A stretch of DNA of 23,241 nt from Pseudomonadota bacterium (GCA_022572105.1 JACZWN010000023.1:1-23241); one strand, 5' to 3'. Counted from the stretch's first letter, positions 1-11,500 are shown. Made by a program: numbers and translations. Notes: a model not told the origin generated them from the letters alone.

Positions 1-257
1 TGACCCATAGAGATCGCGCGGGCGATCCGCCGGGCAGGAGGGAAGCCGCGGGCGATGCGGGGCATCGTCAAGGCTTTCCGACGCCCGCCGGCGGTTCGCC
101 CGCGCGACCGGCACGGCGGCTTCCCAAGGCTTTCGGACGGCCCAATTCTTGTGGCCGGGGCGCATGGCTTGCGATGCCTTGCATCGCCGCGCCACGCGCT
201 CCTGGCCGAAAACCTTGGGAAGCCGTCTCTATGGGTCATTATCAACGCTCCTTGGTA
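1..257. repeat. Non-coding region rich in nested inverted repeats downstream of liuD
   Basis: I recognise no gene here. The stretch contains several dyads. TGACCCATAGAGA (1-13) is perfectly complementary to 226-238. Positions 117-136 pair with 206-225 at 19 of 20 positions. Short hairpins lie at 171-187 (GCGATGC, 3-nt loop, GCATCGC) and at 52-68. The motif AAGGCTTTC(C/G)GACG occurs twice, at 70-83 and 126-139. The arrangement resembles a REP- or MITE-like intergenic palindrome, and could also act as a transcription end for the minus-strand liu operon. No T-run follows, so a terminator role is unproven. The left end is cut by the window edge. Confidence 0.5.
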
Positions 258-2255
<1,998 letters not shown>

Positions 2256-2282
2256 GGCCGAGCGGCTCTCCGCGCCGTCACG

Positions 2283-2684
2283 TTAGTCGTCGCCGTAGCA
2301 CAGGACCATGTCGCGCAAGGTCACGATACCGACGGGCTGGCGCCCGGAATCGACCACCAGGGCGCGCGACAGGTCGAATCGAACGAGCAGACGCACCGCG
2401 TATTTGATTTTCATGTCGACCGGCAGGGTGAGCACGGGTTTGGACATGATCTCGTAAACGTTGACGCGCTCGGCGGCGCGGTTCTTGGCGATCACCTCGC
2501 GCGCGACGTCGGAGATCACCAGCAGGCCGTACTCGTCGTGCTCGTCGCGCCGTTCGATGGCGAGCGAGCTAAGCGCGTGCTCGCGCATCATTTGGATCGC
2601 GTCCTTGACCGTGGCGGTGGCCTCGATGGTGCGCACCGAGGCGGTCATGGCCTCGCTCACCGTGATGGTTTCATGGTCGGTCAT
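2283..2684 (-). CDS. Small stand-alone CBS-pair protein of the DUF1538/PII-like module
   Basis: This soluble protein of 133 residues is essentially one CBS pair (Bateman module). The first CBS motif spans about residues 10-68 (VSEAMTASVRTIEATATVKD to LLVISDVAREVI) and the second about 75-130 (VYEIMSKPVLTLPVDMKIKYA to PVGIVTLRDMV). CBS pairs usually bind adenine nucleotides and act as energy sensors on a partner, and no catalytic domain is attached here. The ATG overlaps the stop of the PII-like gene by 4 bp (ATGA), which suggests translational coupling. Context suggests it senses nucleotide state for the DUF1538 membrane pair, or less directly for LiuD. The ligand is unknown. Confidence 0.88.
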   Translation of the reverse strand: MTDHETITVSEAMTASVRTIEATATVKDAIQMMREHALSSLAIERRDEHDEYGLLVISDVAREVIAKNRAAERVNVYEIMSKPVLTLPVDMKIKYAVRLLVRFDLSRALVVDSGRQPVGIVTLRDMVLCYGDD

Positions 2685-3031
2685 ACCTCTTCCTCGATCT
2701 CGTGCAGAAGCGTGGGCAGCTGGGTCTTCAGGCCGACCGCGTCCTCGATCGCGACTTGGAAGGCGATTCCGGAGCCGGGCTCCTCGTCGAAGCGCCCGGC
2801 CTTGGCGATGGTTTCCAGGATGTCGCGCGCCAGCGGCTCGGCAACCAGGAACAAGAGGACGTCGCGCGCGGCGCTCAGGTCGAGGCCGAGAAAGGTCTTC
2901 TCGGGTTTCAGACCCTCGCCCCGGACGCTGGTGATCACCGTCGCCCCGGTTGCCCCGCCCTGGCGCGCGGCGTCGATCACCGCTTGGCTCTTCTCGTTGT
3001 TGACCATGGCCATAATCAGCTTGAGTTTCAT
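2681..3031 (-). CDS. PII-like (GlnB/GlnK-fold) small regulatory protein
   Basis: This protein has 116 residues and starts MKLKLIMAMVNNEKSQAVIDAARQ, a typical first strand and helix of the PII ferredoxin-like fold. A glycine-rich loop PGSGIAFQVAIEDAVGL (85-101) sits where PII proteins have the nucleotide-binding B-loop. The T-loop region (about 36-56) does not look like GlnB: there is no uridylylated-tyrosine context, and it reads VRGEGLKPEKTFLGLDLS. It is therefore a divergent PII-like protein, not a nitrogen GlnB/GlnK. The ATG at 3031 overlaps the upstream DUF1538 stop by 4 bp; an upstream in-frame extension would lie inside that gene and is rejected. PII proteins commonly dock onto membrane transporters, which fits its two DUF1538 neighbours. 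The effector is unknown. Confidence 0.85.
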   Translation of the reverse strand: MKLKLIMAMVNNEKSQAVIDAARQGGATGATVITSVRGEGLKPEKTFLGLDLSAARDVLLFLVAEPLARDILETIAKAGRFDEEPGSGIAFQVAIEDAVGLKTQLPTLLHEIEEEV

Positions 3032-3813
3032 GGTTCCTTCTCCCGACTTCGCTCGCCTCCGCGGCGCCGCAACCAGTCGGTCAACGTGGCGTAGCCCATG
3101 ACCGACATTATAGGAAACAGGCTGGCAAAGGCGATCAAACCGAATCCGTCGATGAGCGGGCTGCGCCCCGGGATGGTCGTGGCCAGCCCCAGGCCCAAGG
3201 CCGTGAGCACCGGCACCGTCACCGTCGAGGTCGTCACGCCGCCCGAATCGTAGGCCAAGGGAACGATCGCCTTGGGCGTGCGCAGAGTCTGCAGGACGAC
3301 GACCACATAGCCCGCCATGATGTAGTAGGGCAAGGGGGTGCCGGTCACGATCCGGAAGGTGCCGAGCGCCACCCCCACGGCCACGCCGACGGCGGTCGCC
3401 ATGCGCAGGCCGCGGGCGTTCAAGGCGCCGCCGGAGACCTCCTCGGCCTTGAGCGAGACCGCGATGAGCGCCGGCTCGGCGACCGTGGTCGCAAAGCCGA
3501 TCGCCGCGGCGAAGAGGTAGACCCAGGCGTAGTCCCGCCACTGCGGCGCGGCGCCGGGGGGCGCGCCGGTGATTCGTTCCGAGGTCAGCTGCGCGGCCAT
3601 GGTCTCGCCCAAGGGAAACAGCGCCTCCTCCAGGCCGACCAGGAACAGGGTGAGCCCGAGCAGTACGTAAATGAAGCCCGCGCCCACGCGCCGCAGATTC
3701 GGCGGCCGGCGGCGCAGGACCAGAAACTGGAAGCCGAACAGGACGGCGACGATCGGCGCCACGTCGCGCAGCGTGGCCAGGGTGGTGTGGCCCAGGGTCT
3801 CGAGGAATTCCAT
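3028..3813 (-). CDS. DUF1538 family membrane protein, second of a tandem pair
   Basis: This is a multi-pass inner-membrane protein of 261 residues and unknown function. I count about seven hydrophobic segments, near 18-33, 44-63, 97-120, 138-155, 163-177, 199-215 and 219-240. It shares signature motifs with its upstream paralogue: LFPLGE (65-70), TTVAEPALIAV (109-119), YDSGGVTTST (188-197) and DGFGLIAFASL (222-232). Small, polar residues such as TT, EPA, DSGG and TTST inside hydrophobic stretches suggest broken helices of a transport path, which is my inference. The C-terminus is a basic tail (WLRRRGGERSREKEP). It starts 2 bp after its paralogue and overlaps the PII-like gene by 4 bp. Confidence 0.88.
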   Translation of the reverse strand: MEFLETLGHTTLATLRDVAPIVAVLFGFQFLVLRRRPPNLRRVGAGFIYVLLGLTLFLVGLEEALFPLGETMAAQLTSERITGAPPGAAPQWRDYAWVYLFAAAIGFATTVAEPALIAVSLKAEEVSGGALNARGLRMATAVGVAVGVALGTFRIVTGTPLPYYIMAGYVVVVLQTLRTPKAIVPLAYDSGGVTTSTVTVPVLTALGLGLATTIPGRSPLIDGFGLIAFASLFPIMSVMGYATLTDWLRRRGGERSREKEP

Positions 3814-3815
3814 CG

Positions 3816-4589
3816 CTACGCCAGCATCCCGAAGACCAGCACGAAGATGATCGGCATGAGGCTGGCGAAGGCGATCAGGCCGAAGCCGTCGAGCAGCGGA
3901 TTGCGGCCGCGGATCGCGGTCGCGAGCCCGACGCCGAGGGCCGCGACCAGGGGGACCGTCATGGTCGAGGTGGTCACGCCGCCCGAATCGTAGGCGATGC
4001 CGACGATCTCGGGCGGGGCCAGGCCGGTCAGGGCCACGACGATGATATACCCCGCGATGATCAGGTAATGGATCGGCCAGCCCTTGAGGATACGGAACAC
4101 GCCGAGCACCAGGCTGACGCCGACCGCCAGCGCCACCGTCAGGCGCAGCTGGAAGGCGTAGTCGCTTCGGGCTTCGGCGCTGTCGACGATGGCGCCCGCG
4201 CCGCCGGCAACCTCGGCCGCCTTGGCGGCCACGGCGATGAGCGCGGGCTCGGCGACCGTGGTTCCGAACCCGAGGCAGAACGCGAAGGCGAGCAGCGCGG
4301 CCAGGCTGCCCTTGCGGGCGAAGGCGTGGGCCATGCTCTCGCCCAAGGGAAACAGGCCCGTCTCCAGCCCCTGCACGAAAAGGCTCAAGCCCACGATCAC
4401 GAAGACCAGGCCAACGAGGACCCGCTCCAGATCGGGGAAGGGTTGGCGCAGGACCACGATCTGGAAGAACGCGATCACCAGGATGATGGGCACCAGATCG
4501 CGGAACGACCCGGTGAAGACCTGGAGGAGGTTGCGGATCGCGTGAGCGGTATTCCCCGGGGCGGTCTTGCCGATCTTCGGGGCTTCCAT
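3816..4589 (-). CDS. DUF1538 family membrane protein, first of a tandem pair
   Basis: This 257-residue integral membrane protein is paralogous to the next gene. Hydrophobic segments lie near 31-47, 57-74, 94-120, 149-168, 172-190, 211-226 and 234-256. It has the same four signatures: LFPLGES (79-85), TTVAEPALIAV (110-120), YDSGGVTTST (200-209) and DGFGLIAFASL (234-244). Two half-size paralogues side by side suggest a heterodimer, which is an inference. No function is known for the family. It begins 7 bp after the liuC stop with little Shine-Dalgarno sequence, so it is probably translationally coupled to liuC. Confidence 0.88.
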   Translation of the reverse strand: MEAPKIGKTAPGNTAHAIRNLLQVFTGSFRDLVPIILVIAFFQIVVLRQPFPDLERVLVGLVFVIVGLSLFVQGLETGLFPLGESMAHAFARKGSLAALLAFAFCLGFGTTVAEPALIAVAAKAAEVAGGAGAIVDSAEARSDYAFQLRLTVALAVGVSLVLGVFRILKGWPIHYLIIAGYIIVVALTGLAPPEIVGIAYDSGGVTTSTMTVPLVAALGVGLATAIRGRNPLLDGFGLIAFASLMPIIFVLVFGMLA

Positions 4590-4596
4590 TCCCGGT

Positions 4597-5385
4597 TCAG
4601 TCCTTCAGCCAGCCGGGCTTGCGTTTCTCGAGGAACGCGGCGATCCCCTCGCGGCCCTCCTCGGAGACGCGGAGACGCGCGATGAGCTTTGCGGTCTCCT
4701 CGGCCAAATCGTCGAGCGGGCGCCCGGAGATCGTCAGGATCAGGTCCTTGGCCGCCACCTGGGCGTTCGGGCCGCCCCTGAGCAAGGCCTTGATGACCCT
4801 GCGCCCGATGTCCCGCAGCGCCTCGTCCGGCACCACGTCGTGCACCAGCCCGATGCGCAGCGCCTCGTGTGCGCTGAAGGTCTCGGCGGTCAGGAAGTAG
4901 CGCCGCGCCGCCCGCTCGCCGATGGCCGCGATGACGTAGGGACCGATCGCCGCCGGGACCAGGCCAAGCCTGACCTCGGAGAAGCAGAAGTTCGCCGTCT
5001 GGGCGGCGATCGCGATGTCGCAGCAGGCCACCAGCCCGACGCCGCCACCGTAGGTGGGGCCCTGCACCAGCGCGAGCGTCGGCTTGGGCAGCTCGTAGAG
5101 CGTGCGCATGAGATCGACGAGCGCGCGCGCGTCGTCCAGGTTTTCCCGCTCGGAATACCCGGCCATGCGCTGCATCCAATTGAGATCGGCGCCGGCGGAG
5201 AAGCTCCGGCCTTGGGCCCCGAGCACCACGGCGCGCACGCGCTGGTCGCTGGCGAAGCCGCCGAGCACGGCACGCAGCCCCGCGATCAAGGTGTCGTCGA
5301 AGGCGTTGTGCACCTCCGGCCGCGTCAACGTAACCCAGGCGACGCCGTCGTCGTCGACCTGTTCCAGAAACAGGGGCTTCAACAT
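4597..5385 (-). CDS. liuC: Methylglutaconyl-CoA hydratase (enoyl-CoA hydratase/crotonase family)
   Basis: It hydrates 3-methylglutaconyl-CoA to 3-hydroxy-3-methylglutaryl-CoA, the step after the MCC carboxylase. It has 262 residues with the crotonase layout: TRPEVHNAF (21-29) for CoA binding, the first oxyanion-hole region SAGADL (64-69), the second region YGGGVGLVACCDIAIA (112-127), and SEVRLGLVPA (136-145), which carries a candidate catalytic acid. The substrate assignment rests on its place between liuB and liuD, because crotonase sequences alone do not fix specificity. It lies 19 bp after liuB and 7 bp before the first DUF1538 gene. Confidence 0.92.
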   Translation of the reverse strand: MLKPLFLEQVDDDGVAWVTLTRPEVHNAFDDTLIAGLRAVLGGFASDQRVRAVVLGAQGRSFSAGADLNWMQRMAGYSERENLDDARALVDLMRTLYELPKPTLALVQGPTYGGGVGLVACCDIAIAAQTANFCFSEVRLGLVPAAIGPYVIAAIGERAARRYFLTAETFSAHEALRIGLVHDVVPDEALRDIGRRVIKALLRGGPNAQVAAKDLILTISGRPLDDLAEETAKLIARLRVSEEGREGIAAFLEKRKPGWLKD

Positions 5386-5404
5386 GGTTCAGTTTCCCGG
5401 GCGG

Positions 5405-7012
<1,608 letters not shown>

Positions 7013-7191
7013 GTCTTGAGCGACTCGGATTCGCGGGGCGCCTAAGGTTCCCCGTTGGCCCGAGCGGCGGCAAGGAAAAAACCGCGGCCGCCATCCGGCC
7101 CTCCGGCCCAATTGCCCCCGCACAATCTAATCCTTGCGGCCGGCCCGCCCCTGTTTTTATGGTCGGAGGCCGACAAAGGAGGGATTACCGC
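7013..7191. promoter_or_regulatory. Divergent intergenic region between liuB and the PLP-dependent dehydratase-like gene
   Basis: This spacer of 179 bp must carry the promoters for the minus-strand liuB operon and the plus-strand PLP enzyme gene. I could not pick a convincing -35/-10 pair on either strand. A T-run (CTGTTTTTATGG, 7151-7162) lies just before the plus-strand ribosome-binding site. Confidence 0.4.
7176..7183 (+). promoter_or_regulatory. Ribosome-binding site fixing a GTG start
   Basis: AAGGAGGG is almost a full anti-16S match and lies 8 nt before the GTG at 7192. It decides that start over the in-frame ATG at 7159, which lies upstream of the site. Confidence 0.8.
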
Positions 7192-8148
7192 GTGGCTGGA
7201 CTGGACGAAATCGAGGCGGCGGGCGAGGTGATCTACCGCCGCATGGGACCAACGCCCGAGTATTGTTGGCCGCTCATTTGCGAACGCGCCGGGACCGAGG
7301 TCTGGGTCAAGCACGAGAACCACACCCCGATCGGCGCCTTCAAGCTGCGCGGCGGGCTGGTCTACGTCGACGAGCTGCTGAGGCGGGAGCCGGACACCCC
7401 CGGCGTCATCGCGGCGACGCGGGGCAACCACGGCCAGAGCGTCGCCTTTGCCGCGCGCGGCGCCGGCTTGCGGGCGGTCCTCGTGGTGCCCCACGGCAAC
7501 AGCGTCGAGAAGAACCGGGCCATGCGCGCCCTCGGCGCCGAGCTGGTCGAGCACGGCCAGGATTTCAACGCGGCCTACGATACCGCCAAGGATTTGGCCG
7601 CCGAGCGCGGCCTGCACCTGTTCCCCTCCTACCATCCGATCCTGGTGCGCGGGGTCGCGACCTACAGCCTCGAGCTGCTGCGCGCGGTGCCCGATCTCGA
7701 CACGGTCTACGTGCCGATCGGGCTCGGCTCGGGCATCAACGGCGCGCTCGCCGCGCGCCAGGCGCTCGGCCTCAAGACCCGGGTGGTCGGCGTGGTGGCC
7801 GAGCAGGCGCCGACCTACGCGCGCTCCTTCGAGGCCGGGCGGCCGGTCTCGACCGATTCCTGCGATACCGTGGCCGACGGCGTCTCGGTCCGGGTCCCGG
7901 ACGCCGACGCGCTGGCGATCATCCTCGCGGGCGTCGAGCGCGTGGTCGCGGTCTCGGAAGCCGAGATCGAGGCGGCCATGCGCGCCTATTTCGCCGACAC
8001 CCACAACCTGGCCGAGGGCGCCGGCGCCGCCCCGCTCGCCGCGCTCATCAAGGAGAAGGACAAGATGGCCGGCAAGAAGGTGGGGCTTGTCCTCTCGGGC
8101 GGCAACGTGGACACCGAGGTCTACCGCGACATCCTCGCCGGCGGCTGA
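7192..8148 (+). CDS. PLP-dependent threonine/serine dehydratase-like enzyme (fold type II)
   Basis: This 318-residue enzyme belongs to the tryptophan-synthase-beta family of PLP enzymes, most like threonine/serine dehydratases. The PLP lysine is K51 in GAFKLRGG. The substrate loop is TRGNHGQS (77-84) and the phosphate-binding loop is IGLGSGIN (176-183). Both differ from the common SSGNHAQG and GGGGL versions, so the substrate may not be threonine. THNLAEGAGA (270-279) and LSGGNVD (301-307) are typical of the family. There is no C-terminal ACT domain, so a biosynthetic IlvA with isoleucine feedback is unlikely. The start is GTG 7192 behind a very strong RBS. It is transcribed away from liuB and ends convergently with the isomerase gene. 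Confidence 0.85.
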   Translation: MAGLDEIEAAGEVIYRRMGPTPEYCWPLICERAGTEVWVKHENHTPIGAFKLRGGLVYVDELLRREPDTPGVIAATRGNHGQSVAFAARGAGLRAVLVVPHGNSVEKNRAMRALGAELVEHGQDFNAAYDTAKDLAAERGLHLFPSYHPILVRGVATYSLELLRAVPDLDTVYVPIGLGSGINGALAARQALGLKTRVVGVVAEQAPTYARSFEAGRPVSTDSCDTVADGVSVRVPDADALAIILAGVERVVAVSEAEIEAAMRAYFADTHNLAEGAGAAPLAALIKEKDKMAGKKVGLVLSGGNVDTEVYRDILAGG

Positions 8149-8180
8149 GGCCGCCGACATCGGATCGGGGCCGGGCGATT

Positions 8181-8198
8181 GGGGTCACGCCCCGCTTT
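8181..8198 (+). terminator. Weak candidate intrinsic terminator between convergent genes
   Basis: GGGG-TCACG-CCCC (8181-8193) is followed by GCTTTT, in the 50-bp gap between two convergent genes. The stem is only 4 bp and the T-run is short, so this is a possible rather than a secure terminator. Confidence 0.3.
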
Positions 8199-8801
8199 TC
8201 ACCAGCCGCCGGTGTCCAGCCACAGGGCGACGTCGTCGAGCCGGTCGAAGCCCCAGAACGGCTCGCCGTCGACGATGATGTAGGGCGAGCCGAAGACGCC
8301 CTTCGCGATCGCCGCGTCGACCTCGCGCCGCAGCAGGTCCTTGATCCGCTGGTCCTGGACGGCGGCCCGCACCTGGTCCTCGTCGTGGCCCAGCTCGGCG
8401 GCGATTTCGGCGACCTCCTCGGGCCGGCTGATGCTTTGGCCCGCACCGAAGGCGGCGTCGAAGAGCGCCGCGGCGAGTTCCTTGGCGTCCTCCGCGTCGC
8501 GCTCGCCCAGCCAATAGGTCGCCCGGCAGGCCGCCACCGACATGAAGGGAAAGGCCTCGGGCAGGACGAAGGGGATATCGAACCGCCGGGCGCTGCGCGC
8601 CAGGTCGCGGCGCGCGTAGTCGCCCTTCAGGGGAATGTCGAGCAGCGGCTGCGACCCGGTCGTCTTGAACAGGGCGCCGAGCAGAAACGGTTTCCAGGCG
8701 ACCTCGCGGCCGTATTCCTCGACCACCTCGTCGATCCGCTGGGCCGCCAGATAGCCGTAGGGACTGGAGAAATCGAAGTAGAACTCGACCGCCGCGGCCA
8801 T
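8199..8801 (-). CDS. 2-hydroxychromene-2-carboxylate isomerase family protein (DsbA/GST-kappa fold)
   Basis: This protein of 200 residues has a thioredoxin/DsbA-like fold. The N-terminal FYFDFSSPYGYLAAQRI (about 6-22) is the HCCA isomerase/GST-kappa signature with the serine in place of the thioredoxin cysteines. The C-terminal GVFGSPYIIVDGEPFWGFDRLDD is the cis-proline substrate loop. Characterised members isomerise 2-hydroxychromene-2-carboxylate in naphthalene degradation using glutathione. No other aromatic-degradation gene is nearby, so the true substrate is open. The start ATG at 8801 is set by GGAAGGA (8810-8816), 8 nt upstream; a longer reading frame to 8873 has no RBS. Confidence 0.88.
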   Translation of the reverse strand: MAAAVEFYFDFSSPYGYLAAQRIDEVVEEYGREVAWKPFLLGALFKTTGSQPLLDIPLKGDYARRDLARSARRFDIPFVLPEAFPFMSVAACRATYWLGERDAEDAKELAAALFDAAFGAGQSISRPEEVAEIAAELGHDEDQVRAAVQDQRIKDLLRREVDAAIAKGVFGSPYIIVDGEPFWGFDRLDDVALWLDTGGW

Positions 8802-8902
8802 CGCCCGTATCCTTCCGAAAATCGTCGATTCCCAACAGGTTAGCGTGTTTTGGGCGGCTCGCCCAGAGCCCATGGCGCCGGTTCTGGTATACCACGGCGG
8901 CG

Positions 8903-8931
8903 TTGTCCGACTCGCGGCGCTTCCCTATACT
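8903..8931 (+). promoter_or_regulatory. Sigma-70-like promoter for the PAS histidine kinase gene
   Basis: TTGTCC (8903-8908) and TATACT (8926-8931) are separated by exactly 17 bp. Transcription would begin near 8938, giving a leader of about 50 nt before the RBS AGGAAGGA (8975-8982) and the ATG at 8990. This is seen by eye and not experimentally supported. Confidence 0.55.
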
Positions 8932-8989
8932 CGTCGGCGCCAAGGGACCTTTGGTATAAGGCGCGGGGCGGAACAGGAAGGACGCCGCA

Positions 8990-10312
<1,323 letters not shown>

Positions 10313-10373
10313 GGTCGGGCCGGAAATAGGTGGTTGATTTGAAACGGGAAATCCCGTGTCACCAGCACCACTA

Positions 10374-10436
10374 TGTCACTCCCGCGAAAGCGGGAGTCCA
10401 GGCGCTTGCATGGTTTCCCGCTTTCGCGGGCATGAC
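10374..10436. repeat. Inverted pair of CCCGCGAAAGCGGG intergenic palindromes
   Basis: Copy 1 (10374-10397) reads TGTCA then ACTCCCGC-GAAA-GCGGGAGT-like sequence, a perfect 8-bp stem with a GAAA loop. Copy 2 (10414-10436) is the same unit on the other strand (CCCGC-TTTC-GCGGG, then CATGACA). The outer TGTCA ends match as well, so the pair forms one larger inverted repeat. This motif recurs between genes in many alphaproteobacterial genomes, so it is probably a non-autonomous repeat rather than a gene-specific signal. Confidence 0.7.
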
Positions 10437-10555
10437 ATGAGGCGGCCCGGCATTCTATAGGCGACTGAAAACAAACAGTTCATTTCGAGCCGGACTCTGC
10501 GATCGACCGCCTGCGCGGCAACTTGGTGCGCCTCTGGGCGGAGGTGTAGCAGAAG

Positions 10556-10601
10556 TCAGGGATCAGATGCGCTTGTTCAGCCGCTAGCACTTGATCCCTG
10601 A
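10556..10601. repeat. 10-bp perfect inverted repeat TCAGGGATCA / TGATCCCTGA
   Basis: The two arms at 10556-10565 and 10592-10601 are perfectly complementary with a 26-nt loop. The structure lies 16 bp past the stop codon of the SDR gene, so it could act as a 3' hairpin for that minus-strand transcript or be a mobile intergenic repeat. Confidence 0.55.
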
Positions 10602-10616
10602 TGCGTGATACCTGAA

Positions 10617-11324
10617 TCACCATTGAATCTCGTGGCCGTCGAAGTTGAAGAAGCGGCCGCTGTCGTTCGGCGTGACGCGCTCGATGACGGCGCGCATGCC
10701 CTCGACGCTCTCGCCCGGCGTCACGGCCGCATCCGGCCCGCCCATGTCGGTGCTGACCCAGCCGGGATGGAACACGATCACCGTGATGCCGCGCGGCGCG
10801 AGCTCGGCCGACAGGCTCTTGGAGACCATGTTGAGCGCCGCCTTGGACGAGCGGTAGATGATCGCGCCGCCATCCGCGTTCTCGCCGAGCGAGCCCATGA
10901 TGCTCGAGATGTTGACGATCAGCTTGCGCCCGCTCTTGGCGACCTGCTCGACGAAGCCCTCGGCCATGCGCATGGGCGCCAGCGTGTTGGTCTCGAAGAC
11001 CGGCAGCCAGCCGTCGTAGTCCATCTCGCCGAAGCCGGTCCCGGGGCCCATGACGCCGGCGTTGTTGACGAGCACGTCGATCGCCTCATCGGCCAACTCC
11101 CGGGACAGGCCGGCGATCCTCGACCCGTCGGTCACGTCGAGGCGGTGCAGCATCACCGCGCCCGCCGTGTCCGCGCTCGCCATGACCACGCTCAAGGCCG
11201 CGAGATCCTCGGCCCCGTCCGGGTCCCGGCAGCAGGCGTGCACGCGCCAGCCGTCGGCGGCGAAGGAGTGGGCGAAGGCCAGCCCGATGCCCCGGTTGGC
11301 GCCGGTGATCAAAACGCTGGGCAT
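10617..11324 (-). CDS. Short-chain dehydrogenase/reductase (classical SDR, C-factor-like)
   Basis: This is an NAD(P)-dependent oxidoreductase of 235 residues with a Rossmann fold. The cofactor motif is TGANRGIG (7-14), NNAG lies at 87-90, the catalytic Ser is about 140-141 (NISSIMGS), and YRSSK supplies Y157 and K161. The sequence resembles the CsgA/C-factor and YciK-type SDRs, whose substrates are largely unknown. It lies downstream of the DUF1272 gene but is separated from it by a repeat element. The ATG is preceded by GGGAACGGAAC, a modest RBS. Confidence 0.9.
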   Translation of the reverse strand: MPSVLITGANRGIGLAFAHSFAADGWRVHACCRDPDGAEDLAALSVVMASADTAGAVMLHRLDVTDGSRIAGLSRELADEAIDVLVNNAGVMGPGTGFGEMDYDGWLPVFETNTLAPMRMAEGFVEQVAKSGRKLIVNISSIMGSLGENADGGAIIYRSSKAALNMVSKSLSAELAPRGITVIVFHPGWVSTDMGGPDAAVTPGESVEGMRAVIERVTPNDSGRFFNFDGHEIQW

Positions 11325-11379
11325 GTTCCGTTCCCAATCTCAGGCATCGGCTCGACAGCGAAACCAAACGCATCAAAGT

Positions 11380-11490
11380 GGATTCACCACAGAGACGCAG
11401 AGACACAGAGGAAACCACAAAGAAATGGTAGGCGCACGAAGCGCACAAACCAAAGCTTTTTGGTGTCTTCGTGTCTTCGTGGTGAAATCC
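11380..11490. repeat. ACCACAGAG-type terminal inverted repeat element, copy 1
   Basis: This element of about 111 bp has one end GGATTCACCAC (11380-11390) and the other GTGGTGAAATCC (11479-11490), complementary apart from one inserted base. The inner left arm (11386-11412) matches the second copy at 15603-15629 in 25 of 27 positions. It is AT-richer than its surroundings and has no real coding capacity, although short open frames rich in HRDAETQ-like residues run through it. It lies between the DUF1272 and SDR genes. Confidence 0.75.
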
Positions 11491-11500
11491 AACTTGCCTC

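Larger units (their letters stand above)
10313..10616. repeat. 304-bp non-coding stretch holding three sets of palindromes
   Basis: I see no convincing gene here. It contains ACGGGA-AA-TCCCGT (10344-10357), a possible 3' hairpin for the kinase mRNA but without a T-run. It also contains two oppositely oriented copies of a CCCGCGAAAGCGGG palindrome (10378-10397 and 10417-10430), and a 10-bp inverted repeat, TCAGGGATCA at 10556-10565 with its complement at 10592-10601. A 27-codon open stretch at 10469-10549 ends in a stop but has no start codon or RBS and may be a gene remnant. Confidence 0.6.

Noticed and set aside
7013..7123. An N-terminal extension of LiuB from the GTG at 7123
   Set aside because: The 37 extra residues are Arg-rich, unlike the family, and would cover the divergent promoter region.
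10344..10357. ACGGGA-AA-TCCCGT as an intrinsic terminator of the kinase gene
   Set aside because: The loop is only 2 nt and no T-run follows, so it is listed only as a palindrome.
10469..10549. A possible gene remnant reading FEPDSAIDRLRGNLVRLWAEV before a stop
   Set aside because: Only 27 codons with no start or RBS. It looks protein-like, but I cannot assign a family and chance is a fair explanation.
10374..10601. A CRISPR array from the clustered palindromes
   Set aside because: Only two inverted units of one type and one pair of another. There is no regular repeat-spacer spacing and no cas gene.
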